Of a stretch of DNA of 64,000 bases, positions 44,109 through 52,766 are shown piece after piece. This DNA is from Pedobacter ginsengisoli (GTDB lineage Bacteria; Bacteroidota; Bacteroidia; Sphingobacteriales; Sphingobacteriaceae): the NCBI RefSeq assembly GCF_030244015.1, contig NZ_JASSYX010000004.1, positions 124,001 to 188,000 on the forward strand, in the 5' to 3' direction. How positions within the stretch are numbered: the stretch's first letter is position 1; each line of letters opens with the position of its first letter. The notes under the pieces are model-generated. The model was not told where the DNA came from and ran no database searches. It saw nothing but the letters and a program-made list of their open reading frames with translations. The translations under genes were made by a program, and so were the position numbers.

Positions 44109-45899
44109 CTATTTTCGCAACCATTTCGCCCTGACGGCAGCTTTCCCCGCGCTTGCATCCGCATCAATAGTCGCCTCCAGCTTCACATTAGGATTTGTTT
44201 TTAGTTTCACAGTAATCGTTTTTATTAACCCGTCTCTTCTTATCGTAAACACCACATCATCGCCTGCTTTTTTGCCTGTGATTGCTGGCATCTTATCTAT
44301 AGCGGCTTCCACCGGAACTCCGTCAACATACAAAACCTCATCGTTGAAATTTAGACCGCTGGTCCAGGCTGCACTGCCACGGACAACGGCGGAGATGATG
44401 ATACTGGCCTCGATTTTTTTGGAGGCTGCACCGAGATAAGGTGTCTTATTTCCATCAAACAAATCTTTAACACTGATACCCGCATAACCCAGGTATTTTT
44501 TGTATTCGATCGGATCAGTTCCATTTACATATTTCCTCCAAAAATCAGTAAAGCTGATTCCGCTGATCTTTTCTGCCATGGCTTTAAATTCAGCATCGGT
44601 ATAACCTCTGCCCTTTTTCTTATAATATTCATGGTACATTGCACTCATGACATCATCAAGATTCTTACCCCCTTTAGTCGCATTGGAGATCTCAAGGTCC
44701 ATAAGTAGTCCAATAACCTCCCCTTTATTGTAATAAGAAATGGTTGAGTTGCCGGAATTCTCATTGGGCCTGTAGTACTTGATCCAGGCATCATAACTGG
44801 CCTCAGCCGCCGACTGCACTTTGGCGCCTTGTGTATTCATGACCACAGAAACCGCGTCGGCAAGCGCCTGGACAGTTTCCTGTTCGCCAAAGAAACCTGC
44901 TCTCAGCATCAGTTTATGCTCAAAATAAGCGGTAAAGCCTTCAGCAACCCAAAGGTTTGTCGTGTAATTTTCATTGTCATAGTCAAAAGGCCCTAGGGCA
45001 AAAGGACGCAAGCGCTTCACATTCCACAGGTGATGATACTCGTGGGCGACCAGGGCCAAAAAGCCTTTATATTTCTTTTCATCGGTATAGGCATCGCGTG
45101 TAGCGCCTAAAACTGTAGAATTCAAATGTTCCAGACCGCCGCCCGACAAATAGAAATTGTGTACAATGAACGTATAATGCTTATTTGGATTCTCACCGTA
45201 AATAGCCGTAGCTTCTTCCACTATTTTAGCCATATCAACCTTTAGACGCTCCTTATCATAATTGCCTCCGCCATACATGGCCACTTCGTGTTTTATGCCA
45301 GAAGCGGTAAATTCAAATATGTCCTGGTTGCCTACTTCAAGCGGGCTGTCGTATAAGATGTCGAAGTTCGGTGCTGTGTATGTAAACGCTTCGCCGGATA
45401 GCGGCTCCAGTCCTGTAGACACCTTTTCCCATCCTGCAAATGGCTTGATCTTTACTGTACTCGGCAAATTTATCATCCCATCGGGATACATAAATATACT
45501 TGCGCTGGATAAGAATGCATGGGTATCGTCTATAAACGCAGTACGGACGGACGGCTCATTGGCATATACTCTATACTGAACTGCAAATGTTTTTGCTTTG
45601 CCAGTGTAGACTCGCCATGTGTTCTTCCTTACTTTCTCAAATTTAAGGGACTTGCCCCCTGTGTTTGCCTTAAATCCTTCCACGTTTTTAGCGAATTCAC
45701 GTACCAGGTATGATCCCGGTGTCCATACTGGCATCTTCAGATCAACATACTCCTTGTTCAATCCGGAGATGTTCATCTCTACTTCTGCATAATGTGCCTG
45801 AGGCTCAATAAAGCTCACCTCAAATTGTATCTTTATTTGGGATTTGCTTGTCATACTCATAGCTAATAAAATTAATAAACCTGCTAACGATCCTTTCAT
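44109..45899 (-). CDS. M61-family peptidase with PDZ domain
   Basis: An exported zinc peptidase of the glycyl aminopeptidase family, 596 residues with a signal peptide (MKGSLAGLLILLAMSMTSKS). An N-terminal beta domain (VDLKMPVWTPGSYLVREFAKNV) precedes the catalytic domain with HEYHH (286-290) and Glu320 in NLWVAEGFTAYFEH. A PDZ domain lies near the C-terminus (about 490-570; VVRGSAAWTSGLNFNDEVLYVDGVPV). It probably works in the periplasm on peptides. It diverges from the second efflux operon. Confidence 0.93.
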   Translation of the reverse strand: MKGSLAGLLILLAMSMTSKSQIKIQFEVSFIEPQAHYAEVEMNISGLNKEYVDLKMPVWTPGSYLVREFAKNVEGFKANTGGKSLKFEKVRKNTWRVYTGKAKTFAVQYRVYANEPSVRTAFIDDTHAFLSSASIFMYPDGMINLPSTVKIKPFAGWEKVSTGLEPLSGEAFTYTAPNFDILYDSPLEVGNQDIFEFTASGIKHEVAMYGGGNYDKERLKVDMAKIVEEATAIYGENPNKHYTFIVHNFYLSGGGLEHLNSTVLGATRDAYTDEKKYKGFLALVAHEYHHLWNVKRLRPFALGPFDYDNENYTTNLWVAEGFTAYFEHKLMLRAGFFGEQETVQALADAVSVVMNTQGAKVQSAAEASYDAWIKYYRPNENSGNSTISYYNKGEVIGLLMDLEISNATKGGKNLDDVMSAMYHEYYKKKGRGYTDAEFKAMAEKISGISFTDFWRKYVNGTDPIEYKKYLGYAGISVKDLFDGNKTPYLGAASKKIEASIIISAVVRGSAAWTSGLNFNDEVLYVDGVPVEAAIDKMPAITGKKAGDDVVFTIRRDGLIKTITVKLKTNPNVKLEATIDADASAGKAAVRAKWLRK

Positions 45900-46082
45900 G
45901 TCACAAACTTAGAAATAATTTTATTGATCTTATGCCCTCTGAAAAACCGCGCGGGGTAAAGTTTGGATTTATGTAACTTTAAGCATGAAGTTGGCAATTC
46001 AGGCTGTAACATCCTTAATACAAGCAATTGCAGGCGGCATATTTGAATATTTTTGCATTCAGCTAACGAGGACATACCAGAT

Positions 46083-47162
46083 ATGAAGTTAAGATATATC
46101 ATTTACGCCGTCATTATTTTAGGGCTTGCTTATTTAATTTATTACAGGATTTCTGCAAATAAAAAAATAGAGGGCCAGGGTGGCGGTAAGGCTCCCGCAG
46201 GTAGCAAAGCAGGGGCGCCAGCTATGCAGGTCGAAGGAATTGTTGTCACTCCAACCAAGTTCAACAATGATCTGGAGATCTCGGGAAGTATAGAACCTAA
46301 TGAATCCGTGGCGCTGCAAAGCGAGGTAGCAGGTTTGGTAACGGGCATTTATTTTAAAGAAGGGAGTAATGTGGCTAAAGGCACATTACTAGTCAAGATC
46401 AACGACCGAGACATACAGGCGCAGTTGCTGGAAGCGCAGACCAGACAAAAACTTTCAGCAGCAAATGAAGGCCGCGCCAAACAGTTGCTGGCCAAAGGCG
46501 CAATAAGTCAGGAAGAATACGATACGGCTGTTGCTGATCTGGAATCGCTGAAGGCCCAGGTTCAACTGATCCGTGCTCAGCTGGCCCGTACCGTTATTTA
46601 TGCTCCTTTTAGTGGCAGGATCGGGCTTCGAAACATCTCCACAGGCGAATACCTTACGCCTTCAAAGGTAATTGCCAATTTGTTGAGTACAAATCCGATA
46701 AAGATTAATTTTTCCATTCCGGAAAAATATGCCTCACAAATTAAGCTGGATTCGGAAATTAATTTTACTGCCGGGGGATCTGCCAGGTCTTATAAAGGCA
46801 AAGTTTTTGCAATTGAGCCGGGTATAAATGCACAGACCAGAACACTGAATATCAAAGCGCTGGCACAAAATCCGAACAATGAACTGTTGCCCGGGTCTTT
46901 CGCTAAGATCAAGCTGGCTTTAAGTACCATGGATGATGCGATACTGATACCCAATGAGGCGGTAATCCCTGTACTGAAAGGAAAAACGGTATTTATAAGC
47001 GAGAATGGCAAGGCAAAACAAGTGGAAGTAACTGCAGGTACGAGGACGAGTAAGGACATTGTGATTACTTCGGGGTTAAATACAGGAGACACTGTTCTGA
47101 CCACTGGTGCTATGTCCTTAAAACCTGATGCCCCTGTAAAAGTAAAACTGATTAAAAGATGA
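46083..47162 (+). CDS. RND efflux periplasmic adaptor (second system)
   Basis: A 359-residue membrane fusion protein. The ATG at 46083 places a membrane segment (YIIYAVIILGLAYLIYY) at the N-terminus; an in-frame TTG lies upstream. Lipoyl-type halves (LQSEVAGLVTGIYFKEGSNVAKGTLLVKIND; YAPFSGRIGLRNISTGEYL), a coiled-coil hairpin (about 110-155) and the membrane-proximal domain ending VITSGLNTGDTVLTTGAMSLKPDAPV are visible. It overlaps the pump start by 4 bases and heads MFP-RND-TolC. Confidence 0.94.
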   Translation: MKLRYIIYAVIILGLAYLIYYRISANKKIEGQGGGKAPAGSKAGAPAMQVEGIVVTPTKFNNDLEISGSIEPNESVALQSEVAGLVTGIYFKEGSNVAKGTLLVKINDRDIQAQLLEAQTRQKLSAANEGRAKQLLAKGAISQEEYDTAVADLESLKAQVQLIRAQLARTVIYAPFSGRIGLRNISTGEYLTPSKVIANLLSTNPIKINFSIPEKYASQIKLDSEINFTAGGSARSYKGKVFAIEPGINAQTRTLNIKALAQNPNNELLPGSFAKIKLALSTMDDAILIPNEAVIPVLKGKTVFISENGKAKQVEVTAGTRTSKDIVITSGLNTGDTVLTTGAMSLKPDAPVKVKLIKR

Positions 47163-50100
47163 GTATATCAACGATTAGCATAAAACGGCCGGTTCTGGCT
47201 ATTGTCATGAACCTGATGCTGCTTTTATTCGGCGTCATCGGCTACACATTCCTGGGCATCAGGGAATATCCTACTATTGACCCAACGGTTGTCTCTGTCA
47301 GGACTTCCTACCCGGGCGCAAATTCTGATATCATTGAATCACAGATTACTGAACCTCTTGAAAAAGTAATCAATAGTATAGATGGTGTGCGGAACATTTC
47401 TTCATCAAGCAATCAGGGCAGCAGCAATATTACTATAGAATTCAACTTGAACAAGGATATCGAGGCGGCGGCAAATGATGTGCGCGATAAAGTGTCCCAG
47501 GCGGCAAGGAGTTTACCTAAAGATATTGACGGTACTCCTGTGGTCAGTAAGGCAGATGCTAATGATGATCCCATCATCGCAATGACGGTACGAAGTGATG
47601 AACGCAACCAACTTGAACTGAGTGATTATGCTGAAAATGTTATCGCCGAGCGCGTGCAGACGATTCCGGGTGTGAGTGGTGTAAGGATCTGGGGCCAGAA
47701 GAAGTTTGCCATGCGCCTTTGGATCAATCCCAATAAGCTTGCGGCTTATGGATTAACCTCGCAAGATGTAGTGACAGCACTGGATAAGGAGAATGTTGAA
47801 CTTCCGTCGGGAAAGATCACAGGTGCAAACACAGAACTGACGGTAAAGACGTTAGGAAAGCTGACCAATGAGGAGGAGTTCAACAACCTCATCATCAAAA
47901 GCGACAGCAACAGCGTCGTAAAATTCCAGGACATAGGTTCTGCGGTACTCGGCCCCGAAAATGAGGAGACAATATTGAGGGAGTCGGGTAAGCCAATGGT
48001 AGCTGTAGTCCTGCAACCGCAGCCGGGGGCCAATTACCTTGACATCGCAAAGGAGTTTTACAAGCGCTATGATGAGCTGAAGGAGAATGTTCCCAGGGAT
48101 ATTAAACTGGACATCTCAATGGACAATACCTTGTTTATCAAGCGTTCTGTTACGGAGGTGGCGGAAACTATCATCATTGCGCTGGTATTGGTTATTCTGA
48201 TCATTTATCTATTTTTCAGGGACTGGGCCATTGCCATCAGGCCGTTGATCGACATTCCTGTTTCGCTGGTATTTACTTTCTTTATCATGTACATTTGCGG
48301 CTTTTCCATCAATGTCCTCACGCTACTGGCTATTGTGCTGGCCACTGGATTGGTAGTAGATGACGGTATCGTCGTGACAGAGAATATATTTAAAAAAGTG
48401 GAGGAAGGTTTGTCCCCGTTTGAGGCTGCGATCAAAGGGTCTGACGAAATATTTTTTGCGGTAATCTCTATTTCAGTGACATTGGCTGCAGTATTTCTGC
48501 CGGTCGTATTTCTGGAGGGATTTGTAGGGCGGCTGTTCCGGGAGTTTGGCATCGTGATCGGTTCAGCGGTTCTGATATCGGCGTTTGTATCGCTCACATT
48601 GACGCCAATGCTCAATGCATATTTGATGAAGAAGACGGGATCCAGGAAATCTAAATTTTATACCCTGACCGAGCCTTACTTTGTAAAACTGAATGACAGC
48701 TATGCTGCCAACCTCAACAAATTTCTTAAAAGAAGATGGCTGGCAGCACCTATTATACTGGTATGTATCGGCCTGATCGTGCTTTTCTGGAAATTGCTGC
48801 CTAAAGAGACGGCACCTTATGATGACCGGAGTGCGGTAAATGTGAATGTGTCTACACCAGAAGGCGCTTCCTATGAATATACTGACCGCTTCATTTTGAA
48901 GCTTACTGATATGATCAACGATTCAATTCCGGAAAAAAGGGTCATGCTGACACTTACTGCTCCGGGCTTTGGCGGTGCAGGGTCTACCAATTCAGGTTTC
49001 TTGCGTTTGGGCCTCACAGATCCGGCAGATCGTGAAAAGACACAGCAAGAAGTCGCGGCGGATATTACCAAAATCACCAAAAAATATTCAGAGGGAAAAA
49101 CTGTGGTCACGCAGCAGCCGACCATTTCTGTAGGAAGACGGGGGGGCTTGCCCATAAGTTATATTATCCAGGCTCAAAACTTTGAGAAATTAAGAGAAAA
49201 AGTGCCTCTGTTTATGGACGAAGTTAGTAAGAGTCCTGTATTTAGCATGGCCGATGTGAACCTGAAGTTTAACAAACCGGAGATCAACCTGACTATAGAC
49301 CGTGAAAAAGCAAAAAACCTGGGGCTTTCAGTGGTTGATGTCGCACAGGCCCTGCAGCTTGGATTGAGCGGGCAGCGATTTTCTTATTTCTTTATGAACG
49401 GAAAACAATACCAGGTTATTGGACAATTTGACCGTGGTGACCGTAAGGATCCGCTGGACCTGAGTTCGGTTTATGTACGCAACAACAAGGGCGAATTGAT
49501 ACAACTTGATAACCTGATCACGGCAAAGGAAGAAAGCAGTCCACCTCAATTGTACCGGAACAACAGGTTTATTGCCGCTACGGTCTCTGCCGGCCTGGCA
49601 CCAGGCAAAAGCATTGGTGACGGAATTGGAGAAATGGACAGGATCAGGGATAAGGTACTGGACCATACATTTTCTACAGATCTAAGCGGAGAATCAAGGG
49701 ACTTTCAGGAAAGTTCGTCAAATACAATGTTCGCGTTTGGCCTGGCCTTGTTACTTGTTTATCTGATACTTTCTGCTCAGTTTGAAAGCTTCAAAGATCC
49801 TATAATTATCATTTTGACTGTACCTATGGCTGTTGCAGGAGCGTTCCTCTCTTTGTGGCTCTTTGGTCAGAGCTGGAATATCTTTAGCCAGATCGGCACC
49901 ATTATGCTGATCGGGCTGGTCACAAAAAATGGCATTTTGATTGTAGAATTTGCCAATCAGCTTAAGGAAAATGGCAAAAGTGTCCATGAGGCAATCAGGG
50001 AAGCCTCCGTATCAAGGTTAAGACCTATCTTAATGACGAGCCTCGCAATTTCAATTGGTGCGCTTCCGATCGCTATGGCACTAGGGGCAGCTGCGAAAAG

Positions 50101-50263
50101 CCGTATGGGTATGGGTATTGTGATTGTCGGAGGAACGATGTTCTCTCTGATACTGACACTTTTTGTGATTCCAGCCATCTATTCATACTGGTCGAAAGAA
50201 CATAAAACAAATACGGAACTACAGCGATCTTTAAAGGCTGTACTGGCCGAAGAAAAAGCTTAG
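47159..50263 (+). CDS. HAE1/AcrB-type RND efflux transporter (second system)
   Basis: A 1034-residue inner-membrane pump. It opens STISIKRPVLAIVMNLMLL, has GIREYPTIDPTVVSVRTSYPGA, the proton-relay helix TGLVVDDGIVVTENIFKKVEEG and the second-half counterpart MLIGLVTKNGILIVEFANQL, then SRLRPILMTSLAISIGALPIA. It is closer to the AcrB/MexB pattern than the first RND pump in the window and only distantly related to it. No regulator is adjacent. Confidence 0.95.
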   Translation: MSISTISIKRPVLAIVMNLMLLLFGVIGYTFLGIREYPTIDPTVVSVRTSYPGANSDIIESQITEPLEKVINSIDGVRNISSSSNQGSSNITIEFNLNKDIEAAANDVRDKVSQAARSLPKDIDGTPVVSKADANDDPIIAMTVRSDERNQLELSDYAENVIAERVQTIPGVSGVRIWGQKKFAMRLWINPNKLAAYGLTSQDVVTALDKENVELPSGKITGANTELTVKTLGKLTNEEEFNNLIIKSDSNSVVKFQDIGSAVLGPENEETILRESGKPMVAVVLQPQPGANYLDIAKEFYKRYDELKENVPRDIKLDISMDNTLFIKRSVTEVAETIIIALVLVILIIYLFFRDWAIAIRPLIDIPVSLVFTFFIMYICGFSINVLTLLAIVLATGLVVDDGIVVTENIFKKVEEGLSPFEAAIKGSDEIFFAVISISVTLAAVFLPVVFLEGFVGRLFREFGIVIGSAVLISAFVSLTLTPMLNAYLMKKTGSRKSKFYTLTEPYFVKLNDSYAANLNKFLKRRWLAAPIILVCIGLIVLFWKLLPKETAPYDDRSAVNVNVSTPEGASYEYTDRFILKLTDMINDSIPEKRVMLTLTAPGFGGAGSTNSGFLRLGLTDPADREKTQQEVAADITKITKKYSEGKTVVTQQPTISVGRRGGLPISYIIQAQNFEKLREKVPLFMDEVSKSPVFSMADVNLKFNKPEINLTIDREKAKNLGLSVVDVAQALQLGLSGQRFSYFFMNGKQYQVIGQFDRGDRKDPLDLSSVYVRNNKGELIQLDNLITAKEESSPPQLYRNNRFIAATVSAGLAPGKSIGDGIGEMDRIRDKVLDHTFSTDLSGESRDFQESSSNTMFAFGLALLLVYLILSAQFESFKDPIIIILTVPMAVAGAFLSLWLFGQSWNIFSQIGTIMLIGLVTKNGILIVEFANQLKENGKSVHEAIREASVSRLRPILMTSLAISIGALPIAMALGAAAKSRMGMGIVIVGGTMFSLILTLFVIPAIYSYWSKEHKTNTELQRSLKAVLAEEKA

Positions 50264-50273
50264 ATTAGGAATA

Positions 50274-51593
50274 ATGAAGATCATTACTATCATAAAGATT
50301 TGCCTGTCGCTCCTGCTGGTGTTTAGCAAATTCCAGCTGGCTGCCCAGGAAAAATTATCGTTGCAGGATGCTGTTGCCACTGCGCTTAAAAATAACTACG
50401 ACATTAAACTGGTGAACAATGAAGTTCAAATCGCCAAAAATAATGTCAATCCCGGGAATGCCGGTTTGCTGCCGCGTCTGAATGGCAGCTTTGCTGAAGG
50501 CGGCAGCCGTCAAAATACCACGCGTACGCAAAGCAATGGTAATCAACAAACGCTGACCGGGGTCAGGAACTCCAATATGAGTTATGGGGTGGATCTGGGC
50601 TGGACAATCTTTGACGGGATGCAGATGTTTACCAATTATGAAAGATTAAAGGAGCTGCAGAAACAAGGCGAGGTTAGTGCTAAAGCCACGATCCTGGCCA
50701 CCATTAGCAGCGTCATTAATGCTTATTATACCGTATTGAAAGAGCAACAACTGGTGACAGCGAGAGACAGTGCCCTCGATATCTCACTGCTTAGGCTGAG
50801 GATTGCCAACAATAAACTTTCTATAGGCAGGGGCTCCAGGCTGGATGTAATCACGGCCCAGGTCGATTATAATACGGATACTTCGTCGTACCTGCAAGAA
50901 ATAAATCTTTTGAAAAATGCGAAAACAAACTTGAACCTGGTCATGGCAAGGGACCTTAATACCGACTTTCAGGTTGATGAGGTTATTGACATCAACACCG
51001 GACTCGATTATGCCACGCTGGCAGGGCAAATGGAGCAAATGAACCCGGATCTCCAGAATGCATTCATCAACAAAAAAATAGCAGAATTGAATCTAAAGCA
51101 AATTAAAGGTCAGCGATATCCGGTGATCGGTGTAAACGGTGGGTATGAGTATCAGAAAAGCAGCAGTCCTACTGGCTTCAATATTCAGCAGCGGGCAACT
51201 GGCTTTACTTATGGAATTACAGCGAGCCTGAATATCTTTAATGGCTTTTTACAGCGCCAGAACGAGCGAAATGCTAAGATCGGGGTCAATTCCTCTGAAC
51301 TTACTCTTGAAAAGACAAAACAGAATATTAACGCGCAGCTAATTTCGGCTTACCAGAATTATAAGACCAGCCTGGATTTGCTTAAAGTAGAGGGCAATAA
51401 TGTAGAGATCGCAAAACAAAGCCTGGATATAACACTTACGAAATACAGACTAGGCAGCATAGCTCCTTTAGAGTTCAGAGAAGCGCAAAGAAATGCGATT
51501 GACGCCATTTCAAGGCACCTTGAAGCGCAATATCAGGCAAAACTTACAGAAATTAGTTTAAAGGAGCTCAGCGGGACTTTAAATTTCCAATAA
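50274..51593 (+). CDS. TolC-family outer membrane efflux protein (second system)
   Basis: A 439-residue outer-membrane channel with a signal peptide ending FQLAAQE and paired OEP modules (LSLQDAVATALKNNYDIKLVNNEVQIAKNN; later SLDITLTKYRLGSIAPLEFREAQRNAIDAISRHLEAQYQAKLTEI). It lies 10 bases after the RND pump and completes a tripartite operon. The kinase gene starts 18 bases downstream. Confidence 0.94.
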   Translation: MKIITIIKICLSLLLVFSKFQLAAQEKLSLQDAVATALKNNYDIKLVNNEVQIAKNNVNPGNAGLLPRLNGSFAEGGSRQNTTRTQSNGNQQTLTGVRNSNMSYGVDLGWTIFDGMQMFTNYERLKELQKQGEVSAKATILATISSVINAYYTVLKEQQLVTARDSALDISLLRLRIANNKLSIGRGSRLDVITAQVDYNTDTSSYLQEINLLKNAKTNLNLVMARDLNTDFQVDEVIDINTGLDYATLAGQMEQMNPDLQNAFINKKIAELNLKQIKGQRYPVIGVNGGYEYQKSSSPTGFNIQQRATGFTYGITASLNIFNGFLQRQNERNAKIGVNSSELTLEKTKQNINAQLISAYQNYKTSLDLLKVEGNNVEIAKQSLDITLTKYRLGSIAPLEFREAQRNAIDAISRHLEAQYQAKLTEISLKELSGTLNFQ

Positions 51594-51610
51594 TTTGCTA
51601 TTTTTAGCTC

Positions 51611-52465
51611 ATGATTCTAGTAGCAGACAGTGGTTCGTCAAAAACCGATTGGATGGGGTACAGTCCTACCGAAACGATTAGCTTTAGCACACAGGGAATT
51701 AATCCTTACTTTTTAAATGCGCACGATATCTTCAAGCTTTTTTCCAAAAAGAAGGAGATCGCTGCTTATGCCGAAAAAGTAAGGGAAATTTATTTTTTTG
51801 GAGCAGGGTGTTCTTCTCCGGATAAGATAGAAGTAATATCTAATGGGATTTCGTCTTTTTTCACAAATGCTTATGTGTCTGTAGAGCATGATCTTATTGG
51901 CTCTGCATATGCAACATGTGGAAATACAAAAGGACTGACCTGCATACTGGGTACAGGGTCAAATATTTCTTATTTTGATGGCACAGAAGTTCATAGTGGT
52001 TCACACGGATTAGGTTATGCCCTGGGCGATGAAGGCTCGGGGACTTATTTTGGCCGCAAACTCATTACAGCCTATCTTTACGGGCAAATGCCTGCGGACC
52101 TGGGGGTTGAATTCGCTGCAGATTATGAGATCGACAAGGAATCGGTGATTACGAATGTTTATCAGAAACCGGCACCAAACATCTATCTCGCATCGATCAG
52201 CAAATTTATGGCTGCTCATAAAGACCACCCTTTTATTCTGGGTATACTTCGGGAAGGTTTCCAGGAGTTTGTCGACTCCAATATTAAAGACTATCCCAAT
52301 TATAAAAGCCTGGACACTCATTTTGTAGGCTCGATTGCATTCTACTATCAGGATGTATTGAAAGAGGTCTGCCTGAATAACCAGGTAAGAGTTGGCAAAA
52401 TACTGCAAAAACCTATTGAAGGGATTTACAATTATATCCTAAAGAAAGAGGGCATCCTGGTATAG
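51611..52465 (+). CDS. BadF/BadG-type sugar kinase, MurNAc/GlcNAc kinase-like
   Basis: An ASKHA-fold kinase of 284 residues. The N-terminal phosphate-binding loop VADSGSSKTDW (4-14), the second loop CILGTGSNI (about 115-123) and GYALGDEGSGTYFGRKL (about 135-151) are those of the BadF/BadG/BcrA family, which includes N-acetylglucosamine kinases and the MurNAc kinase MurK of Tannerella and Clostridium (family knowledge). It is therefore a candidate to make MurNAc-6-phosphate for MurQ. Its position 18 bases after tolC suggests read-through from the efflux operon rather than shared function. Confidence 0.82.
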   Translation: MILVADSGSSKTDWMGYSPTETISFSTQGINPYFLNAHDIFKLFSKKKEIAAYAEKVREIYFFGAGCSSPDKIEVISNGISSFFTNAYVSVEHDLIGSAYATCGNTKGLTCILGTGSNISYFDGTEVHSGSHGLGYALGDEGSGTYFGRKLITAYLYGQMPADLGVEFAADYEIDKESVITNVYQKPAPNIYLASISKFMAAHKDHPFILGILREGFQEFVDSNIKDYPNYKSLDTHFVGSIAFYYQDVLKEVCLNNQVRVGKILQKPIEGIYNYILKKEGILV

Positions 52466-52468
52466 CCT

Positions 52469-52651
52469 TTACCGGCGAATGATATCTTTTATTTTTTTGA
52501 CACCATAGGCCGCTCCTGCTAATAACAGTAAGCTGGTACCGCCATCAATAGGAACATCAGGGTCTCCGCCCGGCATCCCGGGATCTCCCTGCCGCGCACA
52601 TGCATTCATAGCCGTTAAAAAAAAACAAATTATTAAGGTATATTTTTTCAT
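52469..52651 (-). CDS. 60-residue protein with signal peptide and PID-CTERM-like sorting tail
   Basis: A very small exported protein from the ATG at 52649-52651; the frame further upstream lacks a signal-like start. Signal segment KKYTLIICFFLTAMNAC ends in a Cys that could be lipidated. A short Gly/Pro/Asp linker follows, then PIDGGTS, a hydrophobic stretch (LLLLAGAAYG) and a basic end (KKIKDIIRR). The P-I-D-G-G plus membrane helix plus basic tail is a tripartite C-terminal sorting signal of the type labelled PID-CTERM in Bacteroidota. With only about 12 residues in between, the protein is almost nothing but its two signals. It converges on the kinase gene with a 3-base gap. Confidence 0.7.
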   Translation of the reverse strand: MKKYTLIICFFLTAMNACARQGDPGMPGGDPDVPIDGGTSLLLLAGAAYGVKKIKDIIRR

Positions 52652-52766
52652 ATCTGCCAATGATATGTAAACAGCCATAAATAACAAAAACACTTGTGCA
52701 ATTAACCGGATAATCACCGGCTAACTGCGCACACAATGATCATATTTGCCAAAATTGATTGTTGTT

